This document shows positions 26,495 to 33,916 of a stretch of 64,000 bases of DNA, one piece after another. The stretch covers positions 1 to 64,000 of the forward strand of contig JACRJZ010000148.1 of the NCBI GenBank assembly GCA_016219875.1. Reading direction: 5' to 3'. The position numbers were made by a program, and so were the translations under genes. How positions within the stretch are numbered: position 1 is the first letter of the stretch; each line of letters starts with the position of its first letter. A model generated the notes under the pieces. It searched no databases. It had not been told where the DNA came from and worked only from the letters and a program-made list of their open reading frames with translations. The stretch comes from Verrucomicrobiota bacterium. Its GTDB lineage: Bacteria; Verrucomicrobiota; Verrucomicrobiia; Limisphaerales; JACRJZ01.

Positions 26495-27838
26495 ATGAGT
26501 GCTGCAATCGCACAGCCGCCAGCCCGGCCCGTTGCGGTGGACACCGATACCACCGCCGGCAACTACTTTGTCTCGAACTACCCGCCGTTCTCGTTCTGGA
26601 AACCGGAACGCGTCGGCGACGCGGAAGCCGCACTGGACCGCCCGCCCGCGCCTGGCACGCCGCTGGGACTCTACCTGCACATTCCGTTTTGCCGGAAGCG
26701 CTGCCACTTCTGCTACTTCAAGGTTTATACGGACAAAGACTCCACCGCCATCAAGGCATACCTGGACCTGGCCTTGCGCGAGTTGCGGCTCTACGCCGCG
26801 CGTCCTTTCATCGGCGGGCGCAAACCGCAGTTCGTCTATTTCGGCGGCGGCACCCCGTCGTACTTGTCCGAGGCGCAACTGGAGCACTTGACCGACGAAA
26901 TGAAGGCGCTGCTCCCGTGGGACGCGGCGGAGGAAGTCACCTTCGAGTGCGAGCCGGGCACGCTCTCCGACCACAAGCTCAAGACCATCCGCGACCTCGG
27001 CGTCACCCGCCTGAGCCTGGGAGTGGAGAATTTCAACGACCACATCCTCGACATCAACGGCCGCGCCCATCGCTCGAAGGAAATCCGCCGCGCCTACTAC
27101 TTCGCGCGCGAACTGGACTTCCCGCAGATCAACATCGACCTCATCGCCGGCATGGTGGAGGAGACGGAGGCGAACTGGCGCGAGTGCGTGCGGCAGACCA
27201 TTGAACTGGCGCCGGACAGCGTCACCATTTACCAGATGGAAATCCCGTTCAACACGCACATCTACCAGGAAATGAAAGCCGCGGGACGGCTGGTCGCACC
27301 CGTGGCCGGCTGGCAGACCAAGCGCGCATGGGTGGACTACGCCTTCGCGGAACTGGAGAATGCCGGCTACTGCGTGGCCAGCGCCTACACCGCCGTGCGC
27401 GATCCAGCCCGCACGCGCTTCGTGTATCGCGACAGCCTGTGGCAGGGCGCGGACTTGGTCGGGCTGGGCGTGGCGTCGTTCTCGCACGTCGGCGGGACGC
27501 ACTTCCAGAACCAGCACGACTTCGAGCCGTACGTTGCGCTGCTGCGCGAGAACCGGCTGCCCCTCTACCGCGCGCTCACGCCGTCCAACGAAGAGCGGAT
27601 GATCCGGGAACTGGTGCTCCAGTTCAAACTGGGCCACGTGAGCCGCGGCTATTTCCAGCAGAAGTTCGGGGTGGACCTGCTCCAGCGGTTCACCGAGCCG
27701 CTGCGGACCTGGAGTTCGTTGGGGTTGGCGCACTCGAACGGCGATGCGGTGGCCTTCACGCGGGAAGGTTTGCTCCAGGCGGACCGCTTGGTGCGGGAAC
27801 TGTTCCTGCCTGAACACCGGAATGCGCGCTACGCCTAA
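26495..27838 (+). CDS. HemW/HemN-like radical SAM protein (coproporphyrinogen III oxidase family)
   Basis: This is a 447-residue radical SAM enzyme. The iron-sulfur/SAM motif CRKRCHFC gives Cys66, Cys70 and Cys73, and YFGGGTPSYLS follows at the usual distance. RLSLGVENFNDHIL and INIDLIAGM are core-barrel motifs of the HemN/HemW group, and a HemN-C-like region follows (about 350-440). Family members include oxygen-independent coproporphyrinogen oxidase, the heme chaperone HemW and diverse cyclising or methylating enzymes. The neighbours (chorismate-lyase-like and flavoprotein genes) suggest a specialised rather than heme role. The ATG at 26495 gives a short non-conserved leader; the frame is open further upstream through repeat DNA. 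Confidence 0.83.
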   Translation: MSAAIAQPPARPVAVDTDTTAGNYFVSNYPPFSFWKPERVGDAEAALDRPPAPGTPLGLYLHIPFCRKRCHFCYFKVYTDKDSTAIKAYLDLALRELRLYAARPFIGGRKPQFVYFGGGTPSYLSEAQLEHLTDEMKALLPWDAAEEVTFECEPGTLSDHKLKTIRDLGVTRLSLGVENFNDHILDINGRAHRSKEIRRAYYFARELDFPQINIDLIAGMVEETEANWRECVRQTIELAPDSVTIYQMEIPFNTHIYQEMKAAGRLVAPVAGWQTKRAWVDYAFAELENAGYCVASAYTAVRDPARTRFVYRDSLWQGADLVGLGVASFSHVGGTHFQNQHDFEPYVALLRENRLPLYRALTPSNEERMIRELVLQFKLGHVSRGYFQQKFGVDLLQRFTEPLRTWSSLGLAHSNGDAVAFTREGLLQADRLVRELFLPEHRNARYA

Positions 27839-27851
27839 GCTTCCGATTGCC

Positions 27852-28535
27852 ATGCCAGAACTCGCGCCCGCCGCTGTCACTTCCGCTGCCGCGCCTCCCA
27901 CGCCGCCGTGGGCCGCGCTCCTCGAACGGTTTTATGAGCGCACGAGCCTGCCGGTGCCGACGCTGCAGCGGCTCCGGGACGACGAAGTCCCGCCGCCTTA
28001 CAAATCGTTGCTCGTCCATTCCGCCGACATGACGCCGACGCTGGAGAAGTATCATCAAGACCGGCTGGGTCTGGAGGTCTTGCGCCGCGTGGTGCTCGGC
28101 AGCGGGGAATACCTGCGGGAGGTGGTGCTGACTTTGGCCGGCAACTCGCGGCCCGTGGAGTACGGCGTCATTCGCATCTGGCTGAAGCGGTTTCCCGAGG
28201 CCGCGCGGCAGTTGGTGCTGGAGGAGCAGCGGCCGCTCGGCGGCATTTTGCTGAGCGAAGGGATCGCTCACGTGAGCTGGCCGCACGCCTTTTTCCGCGT
28301 GGAGGCGGACGCGCACATCGGCTCCGCGTTGCGGCTCCAACACGCGGCCCCCCTTTACGGTCGGCGCAACGTCCTGCTCAACGGTTCGCGCCATTTGCTC
28401 GCGGAGGTCATCGAGATCCTGCCGCCGGTGAATGGCGTGGCCAAAGTGCCGCCGCCGGATGGGCGAGTCGGACCATTCGCCGTCGCGCCGGAACTTACCC
28501 ACCTCGAACCGCCCAAAGGCGGAACCTCACACTGA
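27852..28535 (+). CDS. Chorismate lyase (UbiC)-like protein
   Basis: This is a 227-residue soluble protein. The central part (about 60-165) has the UbiC-type pattern: LLVHSADMTPTLEKY, then a strand-rich section with RRVVLGSGEYLREVVL, GVIRIWLKRFPEAARQLV and RPLGGILLSEG. UbiC proteins cleave chorismate to 4-hydroxybenzoate and pyruvate. Sequence conservation is partial, so it may be a lyase of a related substrate or a non-catalytic relative. It lies 13 bp after the radical SAM gene and ends 1 bp before the flavoprotein start. An operon making or modifying an aromatic acid is a reasonable reading. Confidence 0.68.
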   Translation: MPELAPAAVTSAAAPPTPPWAALLERFYERTSLPVPTLQRLRDDEVPPPYKSLLVHSADMTPTLEKYHQDRLGLEVLRRVVLGSGEYLREVVLTLAGNSRPVEYGVIRIWLKRFPEAARQLVLEEQRPLGGILLSEGIAHVSWPHAFFRVEADAHIGSALRLQHAAPLYGRRNVLLNGSRHLLAEVIEILPPVNGVAKVPPPDGRVGPFAVAPELTHLEPPKGGTSH

Positions 28536-28536
28536 C

Positions 28537-29817
28537 ATGCCCCTCGACGTCCACGACACCCTCATCATCGGCGGCGGCCCGGCCGGCTGCGCGGCCGCGA
28601 CCATTCTGGCGGAGCACGGCCATCGCGTGCTGGTGCTCGAGCGGGAGAAGTTCCCGCGCTACCACATCGGCGAATCGCTCATTCCGTTTACCTACCAGCC
28701 CATGGAGCGCCTGGGACTCATTCCCAAAATGAAGTCCTCCGCGTTCGTGAAGAAGTACAGCGTGCGGTTCATCTCGCCCGACGGTCGGGCCAGCCAGCCG
28801 TTTTACTTTTTCGACCGCTACGACCGCGAGACCGTGGCGCAGACCTGGCAGGTGTTGCGCTCGGAGTTCGACCAAATGCTCCTGGACCACGCGCGCGCAC
28901 GCGGCGTGACGGTGCGCGAGGAAACGATCGTGAAGGAGTTGCTGCGCGACAACGGGCGCGTCGTGGGAGTGCGCGCTGAGAGCAAGTCCGGGCGCGTCCA
29001 GGATTACTTCGCTCCGATCACGCTCGACTGTTCCGGCAAGGAAGCTTTCACCGCCGTGCGCCAGGGCTGGCGCATGAAAGATCCCAAGCTCAACAAGGTC
29101 GCCGTCTGGACCTACTACCGCGGCTCCAAGCGCGAGCCGGGCCTCGACGAAGGCCAAACCACTGTGGCGATGGTGCCGGAGAAAGGCTGGTTCTGGCACA
29201 TCCCGCAACACAACGACATGGTGAGCGTCGGCGTGGTGGCTGAGGGCAAATACCTCACCCGCGACGGCATCAAATCGCCCGAAGCGATCTTCAAGCGCGA
29301 GATCGGGCAGAACGTCTGGATCCAGGACCACCTCACCGTGGGCGAGCAGGTGGGGCCGCACTTCATCACCAGCGAATACACGCACCACGCCCGCTACTGT
29401 TACGCCGATGGACTGCTGCTCGTGGGCGACGCCTTCGCGTTCCTCGATCCGGTGTTTTCGTCCGGCCTGATGCTCGCGCTCAAGAGCGGCGTGCTCGCGG
29501 GCGACACGGTGCATGAGGCGCTGGTGGACCAGGATTTCTCGGCAGAGCGTTTCGCCGACTACGGCGCCACCATGCGCGCCGGCATTGAGAACATGCGCAA
29601 GCTGGTCTATGCCTTCTACGACCCGAAGTTTAGCTTTCGCGCCGTCATCGACAAAGACCCCGCCCTCGCCGGCGACATCACGGATTGCCTTTCCGGCGAC
29701 GTGAACAAGGACTTCTCGCGGCTGTGGGCGGCGATCAGCGACTGCGCCGAATTGCCCGAAGTGCTGCCGTGCGGGAAACCGCTGGAAGCGAAATCGGCCG
29801 AACTCACCTGTGCGTGA
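28537..29817 (+). CDS. FAD-dependent oxidoreductase of the halogenase/geranylgeranyl-reductase group
   Basis: This is a 426-residue flavoprotein. The FAD-binding dinucleotide motif GGGPAG lies in the first 20 residues and is followed by EREKFPRYHIGESLIP, typical of flavin-dependent halogenases and geranylgeranyl reductases. The second FAD motif GDAFAFLDPVFSSG is in the usual place. KGWFWHIP at mid-protein matches the WxWxIP pattern used to recognise halogenases, though related hydroxylases also carry it. The substrate could be an aryl compound from the UbiC-like reaction. It starts 1 bp after the preceding stop, so it is tightly coupled to it. Confidence 0.85.
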   Translation: MPLDVHDTLIIGGGPAGCAAATILAEHGHRVLVLEREKFPRYHIGESLIPFTYQPMERLGLIPKMKSSAFVKKYSVRFISPDGRASQPFYFFDRYDRETVAQTWQVLRSEFDQMLLDHARARGVTVREETIVKELLRDNGRVVGVRAESKSGRVQDYFAPITLDCSGKEAFTAVRQGWRMKDPKLNKVAVWTYYRGSKREPGLDEGQTTVAMVPEKGWFWHIPQHNDMVSVGVVAEGKYLTRDGIKSPEAIFKREIGQNVWIQDHLTVGEQVGPHFITSEYTHHARYCYADGLLLVGDAFAFLDPVFSSGLMLALKSGVLAGDTVHEALVDQDFSAERFADYGATMRAGIENMRKLVYAFYDPKFSFRAVIDKDPALAGDITDCLSGDVNKDFSRLWAAISDCAELPEVLPCGKPLEAKSAELTCA

Positions 29818-30100
29818 CATGGACTCGAATTCCAAAGTTGGGAAGCACACGCCGCTGGCGTGTGGTGTCCGGCGGCCCGCCGGACAATCCCCTCCGCCCC
29901 GTCCTCCCACAAAGGCAGCCCGTTTAGAAGAATCCGCATCGCTCTCCGGTCAGTGGCACGGAGGGTTTCGGCGGGCCGCCGAAACCCGCACGCCGGCCGC
30001 GTGCGCTCCCCATCCCATTTCAGAATTCGGGTTTCATCGCTTGAACCCTTCAACGCTTCAACGACTCCCCTCGCCGAGACACTGAGCTAGCTTCAATCCC
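29818..30100. repeat. Intergenic repeat block
   Basis: There is no gene here. Hairpins GTCCGGCGGCCCGCCGGAC (about 29866-29884) and GGGTTTCGGCGGGCCGCCGAAACCC-type (about 29962-29988) lie in opposite halves of an overall imperfect inverted arrangement. A TTCAACG-like short tandem repeat follows near 30040-30065. These are the same hairpin types as at 26.3 and 62.5 kb. Confidence 0.6.
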
Positions 30101-30682
30101 ATGAATCCCATCGCCCCTCCCACCCCGTCCACCAGCTTCGCCTGGCTCTTCTTCGCGCTGCTTACGGTCGTGTCGTGGGGCGTGTACGGCGTCTTCCTCC
30201 ACACCGGCCAGGTCGCCATGAACGATCCCGTCCACGGACGCTACAAGGCCTTCCTCTTCGTGGGCGTGGCCTACTTCGTTACGGCAGTGCTCGCGCCGCT
30301 GGCCATGCTGGTGCTCAAAGGCGCGTCGTGGAGCTTTCCGGCCAAAGGCGTCGCCTGGTCGCTGGTCGCGGGCATCGTCGGGGCCATCGGCGCGTTCGGC
30401 GTGCTGCTGGCGTTCGGGGCCAAAGGCACGCCGGCCGTCGTCATGTCGATCATCTTTGCCGGCGCGCCGGTGGTGAACGCGATCTACTCGCTCCTCCAGC
30501 ATCCGCCGGCGGGAGGTTGGGCCAAGTTGCCCTGGCCGTTCGTGCTCGGCATCGTGCTCGCGGCGACCGGCGGCTGCCTCGTCTCGCTCTACAAACCCGC
30601 GCCCGCGGCGCCGCCGGCCAAAGCCGCTGCGACCACCGCGGGCACCGCTCTGGCCGCCCAGGCAGCGCCCGCGAAGCCGTAG
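30101..30682 (+). CDS. EamA/DMT-like integral membrane protein
   Basis: This 193-residue protein has about five hydrophobic helices (FAWLFFALLTVVSWGVYGVF, YKAFLFVGVAYFVTAVLAPLA, VAWSLVAGIVGAIGAFGVLL, VVMSIIFAGAPVVNAIYSLL, PFVLGIVLAATGGCLVSLY) and an Ala/Pro/Lys-rich tail. The pattern, with a SWGVYG motif in the first helix and AGAPVVN in a later one, suits half of a drug/metabolite-transporter (EamA) fold. Full-length DMT proteins have ten helices, so this one would act as a dimer or is a reduced relative. The substrate is unknown. Confidence 0.72.
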   Translation: MNPIAPPTPSTSFAWLFFALLTVVSWGVYGVFLHTGQVAMNDPVHGRYKAFLFVGVAYFVTAVLAPLAMLVLKGASWSFPAKGVAWSLVAGIVGAIGAFGVLLAFGAKGTPAVVMSIIFAGAPVVNAIYSLLQHPPAGGWAKLPWPFVLGIVLAATGGCLVSLYKPAPAAPPAKAAATTAGTALAAQAAPAKP

Positions 30683-30788
30683 CGCGCTCAGCTTGTCCTT
30701 CAGCCCCATGCGCCGGACTCCGATGCGGCGCCCTGGAAATCAGTTCAGACCCGCGCCGCGTCGGAGATCGGCGCCCTGATCGTGAAGC

Positions 30789-32072
30789 ATGCACAACAAC
30801 CGTTCTCAGATCGAATCGCTGCAACTGGAGAAGCTCCGCCAGCTTCTCGGCGCGATTGTTCCAGCGAATCCGTTTTACGCCCGCAAGTTGGCCACCTTCC
30901 GGAGCGCGCCTCCTCTGAATTCGCTGGGGAATTTTGCGCGCCTCGTCCCCTTCACCACGAAACACGAATTGGTGCGGAGCCAACTGGAGCACCCGCCTTA
31001 CGGCGCGGACCTCACGTTCCCACTGGAGCGCTACACGCGCTGCCATCAAACCAGCGGCAGCACCGCCACGCCCATACGCTGGCTCGACACGCCGGAAAGT
31101 TGGGGCCACCTCGTCAGCAACTGGGTGCGCATCCTCGACACGGCCGGCGTGACCCGGCGGGACCGGTTCCTGTTCGCGTTCTCCTTCGGCCCATTCCTGG
31201 GCTTCTGGTCCGCGTTCGAGGCCGCGCTGCAACTCGGGTGCTTCTGTTTCCCCGCCGGCGCCATGACCAGTCTGGGCCGCTGGCAGTCGATTCTCGACAA
31301 CGGCATCACGGTCTTGTGCTGCACGCCCACCTACGCGCAACGCCTCGGTGAAGTTGCCCGCGAGAAGAAGCTCGACCTCTCTCGCTGCCGCGTCCGCCTG
31401 TTGATGGTGGCCGGCGAAGCCGGCGGCAGCGTGCCCGCCGTCCGCGCCCGGCTCGAATCCTTCTGGGCCGGCGCGACGGTTTTCGATCATCACGGCATGA
31501 CCGAAGTCGGCCCGGTCACGCACCAGTGCCCCGCCTGTCCGGGCGTCCTGCACGTGCTCGAAGCCGCTTATCTTCCGGAAGTCGTCAATCCCCAGACCGG
31601 CGCGCCCGCGGCCGCAGGCGAAATCGGGGAACTCGTCCTGACGACGCTTGACCGCGTCGGCTCGCCGCTGCTCCGCTACCGTACCGGCGATCTCGTGAAG
31701 CCGCGCCCGCCCGGCGAGTGCGTCTGTGGCCGTCACGACCTCGCGCTCGACGGCGGCATCCTGGGCCGCAGCGATGACATGGTGGTGATCCGGGGGGTGA
31801 ACGTCTTTCCCACGACCATCGATGAACTGGTCCGCGCCGCGGGCGAGGTCGCCGAGTACCGCGTGAATCTCGACTACCGCGGCCCGATGCTGGAGATGTC
31901 GTTGGACGTGGAGCCGGCCCCGGACTGTCCCGCGCCGGCCGCGCTGCTCCATCAAATTGAGCACTCGATCCAAACCGCGCTCAACCTGCGCGTGCCGGTC
32001 CGCCTCGCGGCGCGGGAGTCCCTGCCGCGCTTCGAGATGAAAGCGCGCCGCTGGGCGAAGATCACCGGCTGA
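30789..32072 (+). CDS. Phenylacetate-CoA-ligase-like AMP-forming enzyme
   Basis: This 427-residue adenylating enzyme belongs to the PaaK-like branch. The phosphate-binding motif is TSGSTATPIRW, the adenine/acid-binding motif DHHGMTEVGPVTHQC, and YRTGDLVKP and GRSDDMVVIRGVNVFP mark the hinge and the C-terminal domain. It would activate a carboxylic acid, likely aromatic, as an acyl-adenylate and pass it to CoA or a carrier. The preceding genes include a UbiC-like protein and a halogenase-type flavoprotein, so 4-hydroxybenzoate-like acids are plausible substrates; that is inference. It is separated from the EamA-like gene by 106 bp. Confidence 0.87.
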   Translation: MHNNRSQIESLQLEKLRQLLGAIVPANPFYARKLATFRSAPPLNSLGNFARLVPFTTKHELVRSQLEHPPYGADLTFPLERYTRCHQTSGSTATPIRWLDTPESWGHLVSNWVRILDTAGVTRRDRFLFAFSFGPFLGFWSAFEAALQLGCFCFPAGAMTSLGRWQSILDNGITVLCCTPTYAQRLGEVAREKKLDLSRCRVRLLMVAGEAGGSVPAVRARLESFWAGATVFDHHGMTEVGPVTHQCPACPGVLHVLEAAYLPEVVNPQTGAPAAAGEIGELVLTTLDRVGSPLLRYRTGDLVKPRPPGECVCGRHDLALDGGILGRSDDMVVIRGVNVFPTTIDELVRAAGEVAEYRVNLDYRGPMLEMSLDVEPAPDCPAPAALLHQIEHSIQTALNLRVPVRLAARESLPRFEMKARRWAKITG

Positions 32073-32100
32073 GGAGCCATTTCAAAACCTCGTGGGCGTG

Positions 32101-32179
32101 GCGGCGTCTCGGCAGAGCGCCGCACGGCAAGGCAGAAGGCCAAAGGAAGAAAGATGGCGGCGCTCTGCCGAGACGCCGC
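32101..32179. repeat. Perfect 23-bp inverted repeat between convergent genes
   Basis: Arms 32101-32123 and 32157-32179 are exact reverse complements (core GGCGTCTCGGCAGAGCGCC). The 33-bp loop carries AAGGCAGAAGGCCAAAGGAAG-like short repeats, again with roughly 7-bp spacing. The element lies between the ligase and dipeptidase genes, and its right arm overlaps the first base of the dipeptidase stop codon. It could double as a transcription terminator. Confidence 0.88.
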
Positions 32180-33555
32180 TACGGGGTTTTGCAGGCGCCG
32201 CTGAGTTCCGGCCACAACTCGGCGCTCATCCGCATCCCGCGCTCGAAGCAATCGAGGCTGAACTTCTCGTTGGGCGAATGCGCGTTGTCATCTGGCAACG
32301 CCAGGCCCAGGAGCAGCGTGTCCGCGCCGAGGACCTTCTTGAATTCGGTGACGATGGGAATCGAGCCGCCTTCGCGCATCAGCACCGGCTCGCAGCCGAA
32401 GGCCCTTTTTAACGCGCGGAGCGAGGCTTGGGCCAGCGCGCTCGTGGGCGACACCAGATACGGCTCGCCGCCGTGGCCGGTTTTGAGTTCCATGCGGACC
32501 GTCGGCGGGCAAAGCGAGGCGAGGTGCTTTCGGATGAGCGCGATGATCTTCTTCGGTTGCTGGTCCGGTACGAGGCGGAAAGTGAGTTTCGCGCTGGCCC
32601 ACGCCGGCACGATGGTCTTGCTGCCTTCGCCTTGATAGCCGCTGGTCAGGCCGTTGATCTCCACGGTGGGCCGCGCGCTGCGCTGTTCGATGGGTGTGAA
32701 GCCGCGCTCGCCAAAAAGTTGCGGCACGCCGAGGAACTTGCGGTAGGCGGATTCTTTGAACGGCAGCCGCGCCAGTTGCTTCCGTTCGAAGGCCGAAAGC
32801 GCCGCCACATCGTCGTAGAAACCGGGGATCGCGATGCGCCCGTGCTTGTCGCGGAGTTTCGCCAGCAACTGGCACAGCGCCATCGCCGGGTTATCGACCG
32901 AGCCGCCGTAGATGCCGGAGTGCAGATCACGGGACGGCCCATGCAGTTTGATCTCCACGGCGGTGATGCCCCGCAACGCGTAGGTGAGGGCGGGATGCTT
33001 CAAGTCGGGAATGCCCGTGTCCGAAACCACCACGGCGTCGCAGGCCAGCTCGGCACGGTTCGTCTTGAGGAAGTCCGCCAGGTGGCGGCTGCCGACTTCC
33101 TCCTCGCCCTCGACCACGAACGTCAGATCGCACGGCAGTTCCGTGCCGGTGCGCAGGTAAGCCTCGACGGCGTTCAAGTGGGCCAGGTGCTGGCCTTTGT
33201 TGTCGCTGGCGCCGCGGGCGAAAAGCGAGCGGCCCTCGAGACGCGGCTCAAAGGGCGGCGACTTCCACAGCTCGAACGGTTCCGGCGGCTGCACGTCGTA
33301 ATGGCCATAAACCATGAAGTGCCGCCGTCCGGCGCGGCGGGGCGTGCGCGCGAGCACGACCGGATGGCCGGGCGTCGGGCACACGCGCGCGTCGAGGCCC
33401 AGGCCACGACAGCGGTTGAGAAGCCACTCGGCGCAGGCGGCCATGTCGGGCTGGTGTTGCGGTTGCGCGGACACGCTGGGGAAGCGGACGTAGTCACACA
33501 GTTCGCGCACGAAGCGCGGCTGGTGTTCCGAGAGGTAGCTGAGAACTTTTTCCAT
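32179..33555 (-). CDS. M20 family metallodipeptidase
   Basis: This is a 458-residue cytoplasmic peptidase of the M20 (carnosinase/CNDP-like) family. The zinc-ligand motifs are visible in order: MVYGHYDVQP with the first His/Asp, ARGASDNKGQ with the bridging Asp, VEGEEEVGS with the catalytic and metal Glu pair, and a late VTEFKKVLGADTLLLG region. A dimerisation-domain segment (about 205-350) with a typical GLTSGYQGEGSKTIVP stretch lies between. Such enzymes hydrolyse dipeptides or N-terminal residues of short peptides. The stop codon abuts a palindromic repeat. The gene is monocistronic and convergent with the ligase gene. Confidence 0.92.
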   Translation of the reverse strand: MEKVLSYLSEHQPRFVRELCDYVRFPSVSAQPQHQPDMAACAEWLLNRCRGLGLDARVCPTPGHPVVLARTPRRAGRRHFMVYGHYDVQPPEPFELWKSPPFEPRLEGRSLFARGASDNKGQHLAHLNAVEAYLRTGTELPCDLTFVVEGEEEVGSRHLADFLKTNRAELACDAVVVSDTGIPDLKHPALTYALRGITAVEIKLHGPSRDLHSGIYGGSVDNPAMALCQLLAKLRDKHGRIAIPGFYDDVAALSAFERKQLARLPFKESAYRKFLGVPQLFGERGFTPIEQRSARPTVEINGLTSGYQGEGSKTIVPAWASAKLTFRLVPDQQPKKIIALIRKHLASLCPPTVRMELKTGHGGEPYLVSPTSALAQASLRALKRAFGCEPVLMREGGSIPIVTEFKKVLGADTLLLGLALPDDNAHSPNEKFSLDCFERGMRMSAELWPELSGACKTP

Positions 33556-33916
33556 GGGATCGGATGGTTCAGTGATCGGATTCGTGGACGTTGCTTAACG
33601 GAGCCGGGGGCGGGAGGCAAACTCAAAAGTGCGGGGCCGACTCAGCGGCAGGGCTGCATCAAGCTCTCGCCTGGCGCACTGGGTAGCGCAGGTTTTCAAC
33701 CTGCCGTAGCGCCGACTTGCAGTCGGCCAGGCCGTGGACCTTCCAGCCGGCTGGCCTCTTCCAACGCTCGCCGGTTGGACAACCGGCGCTACGGCAGACT
33801 GGAAAGTCTGCGCTACGAGTGCTCCCGAACCGAGCTTGATGCAGCCTTGTGGCGTTCGTAGATCGCTGTTTTCCCGATTGCCAACGGCCTCGCCGAAGCC
33901 AAGTATCCCCGAAACC
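33556..33916. repeat. Large intergenic inverted-repeat element (TAGCGCAGGT family)
   Basis: There is no gene in the roughly 360 bp between the divergent dipeptidase and DUF5107 genes. Outer arms GGCTGCATCAAGCTC (33652-33666) and GAGCTTGATGCAGCC (33832-33846) are exact complements. Inside them, GTAGCGCAGGTTTTCAACCTGC (from 33683) and its counterpart ending GTCTGCGCTAC (33816) are further paired hairpins. The same outer-arm words (CTCAAGCTCG / CGAGCTTGA) reappear at 50937-51079. Confidence 0.8.
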
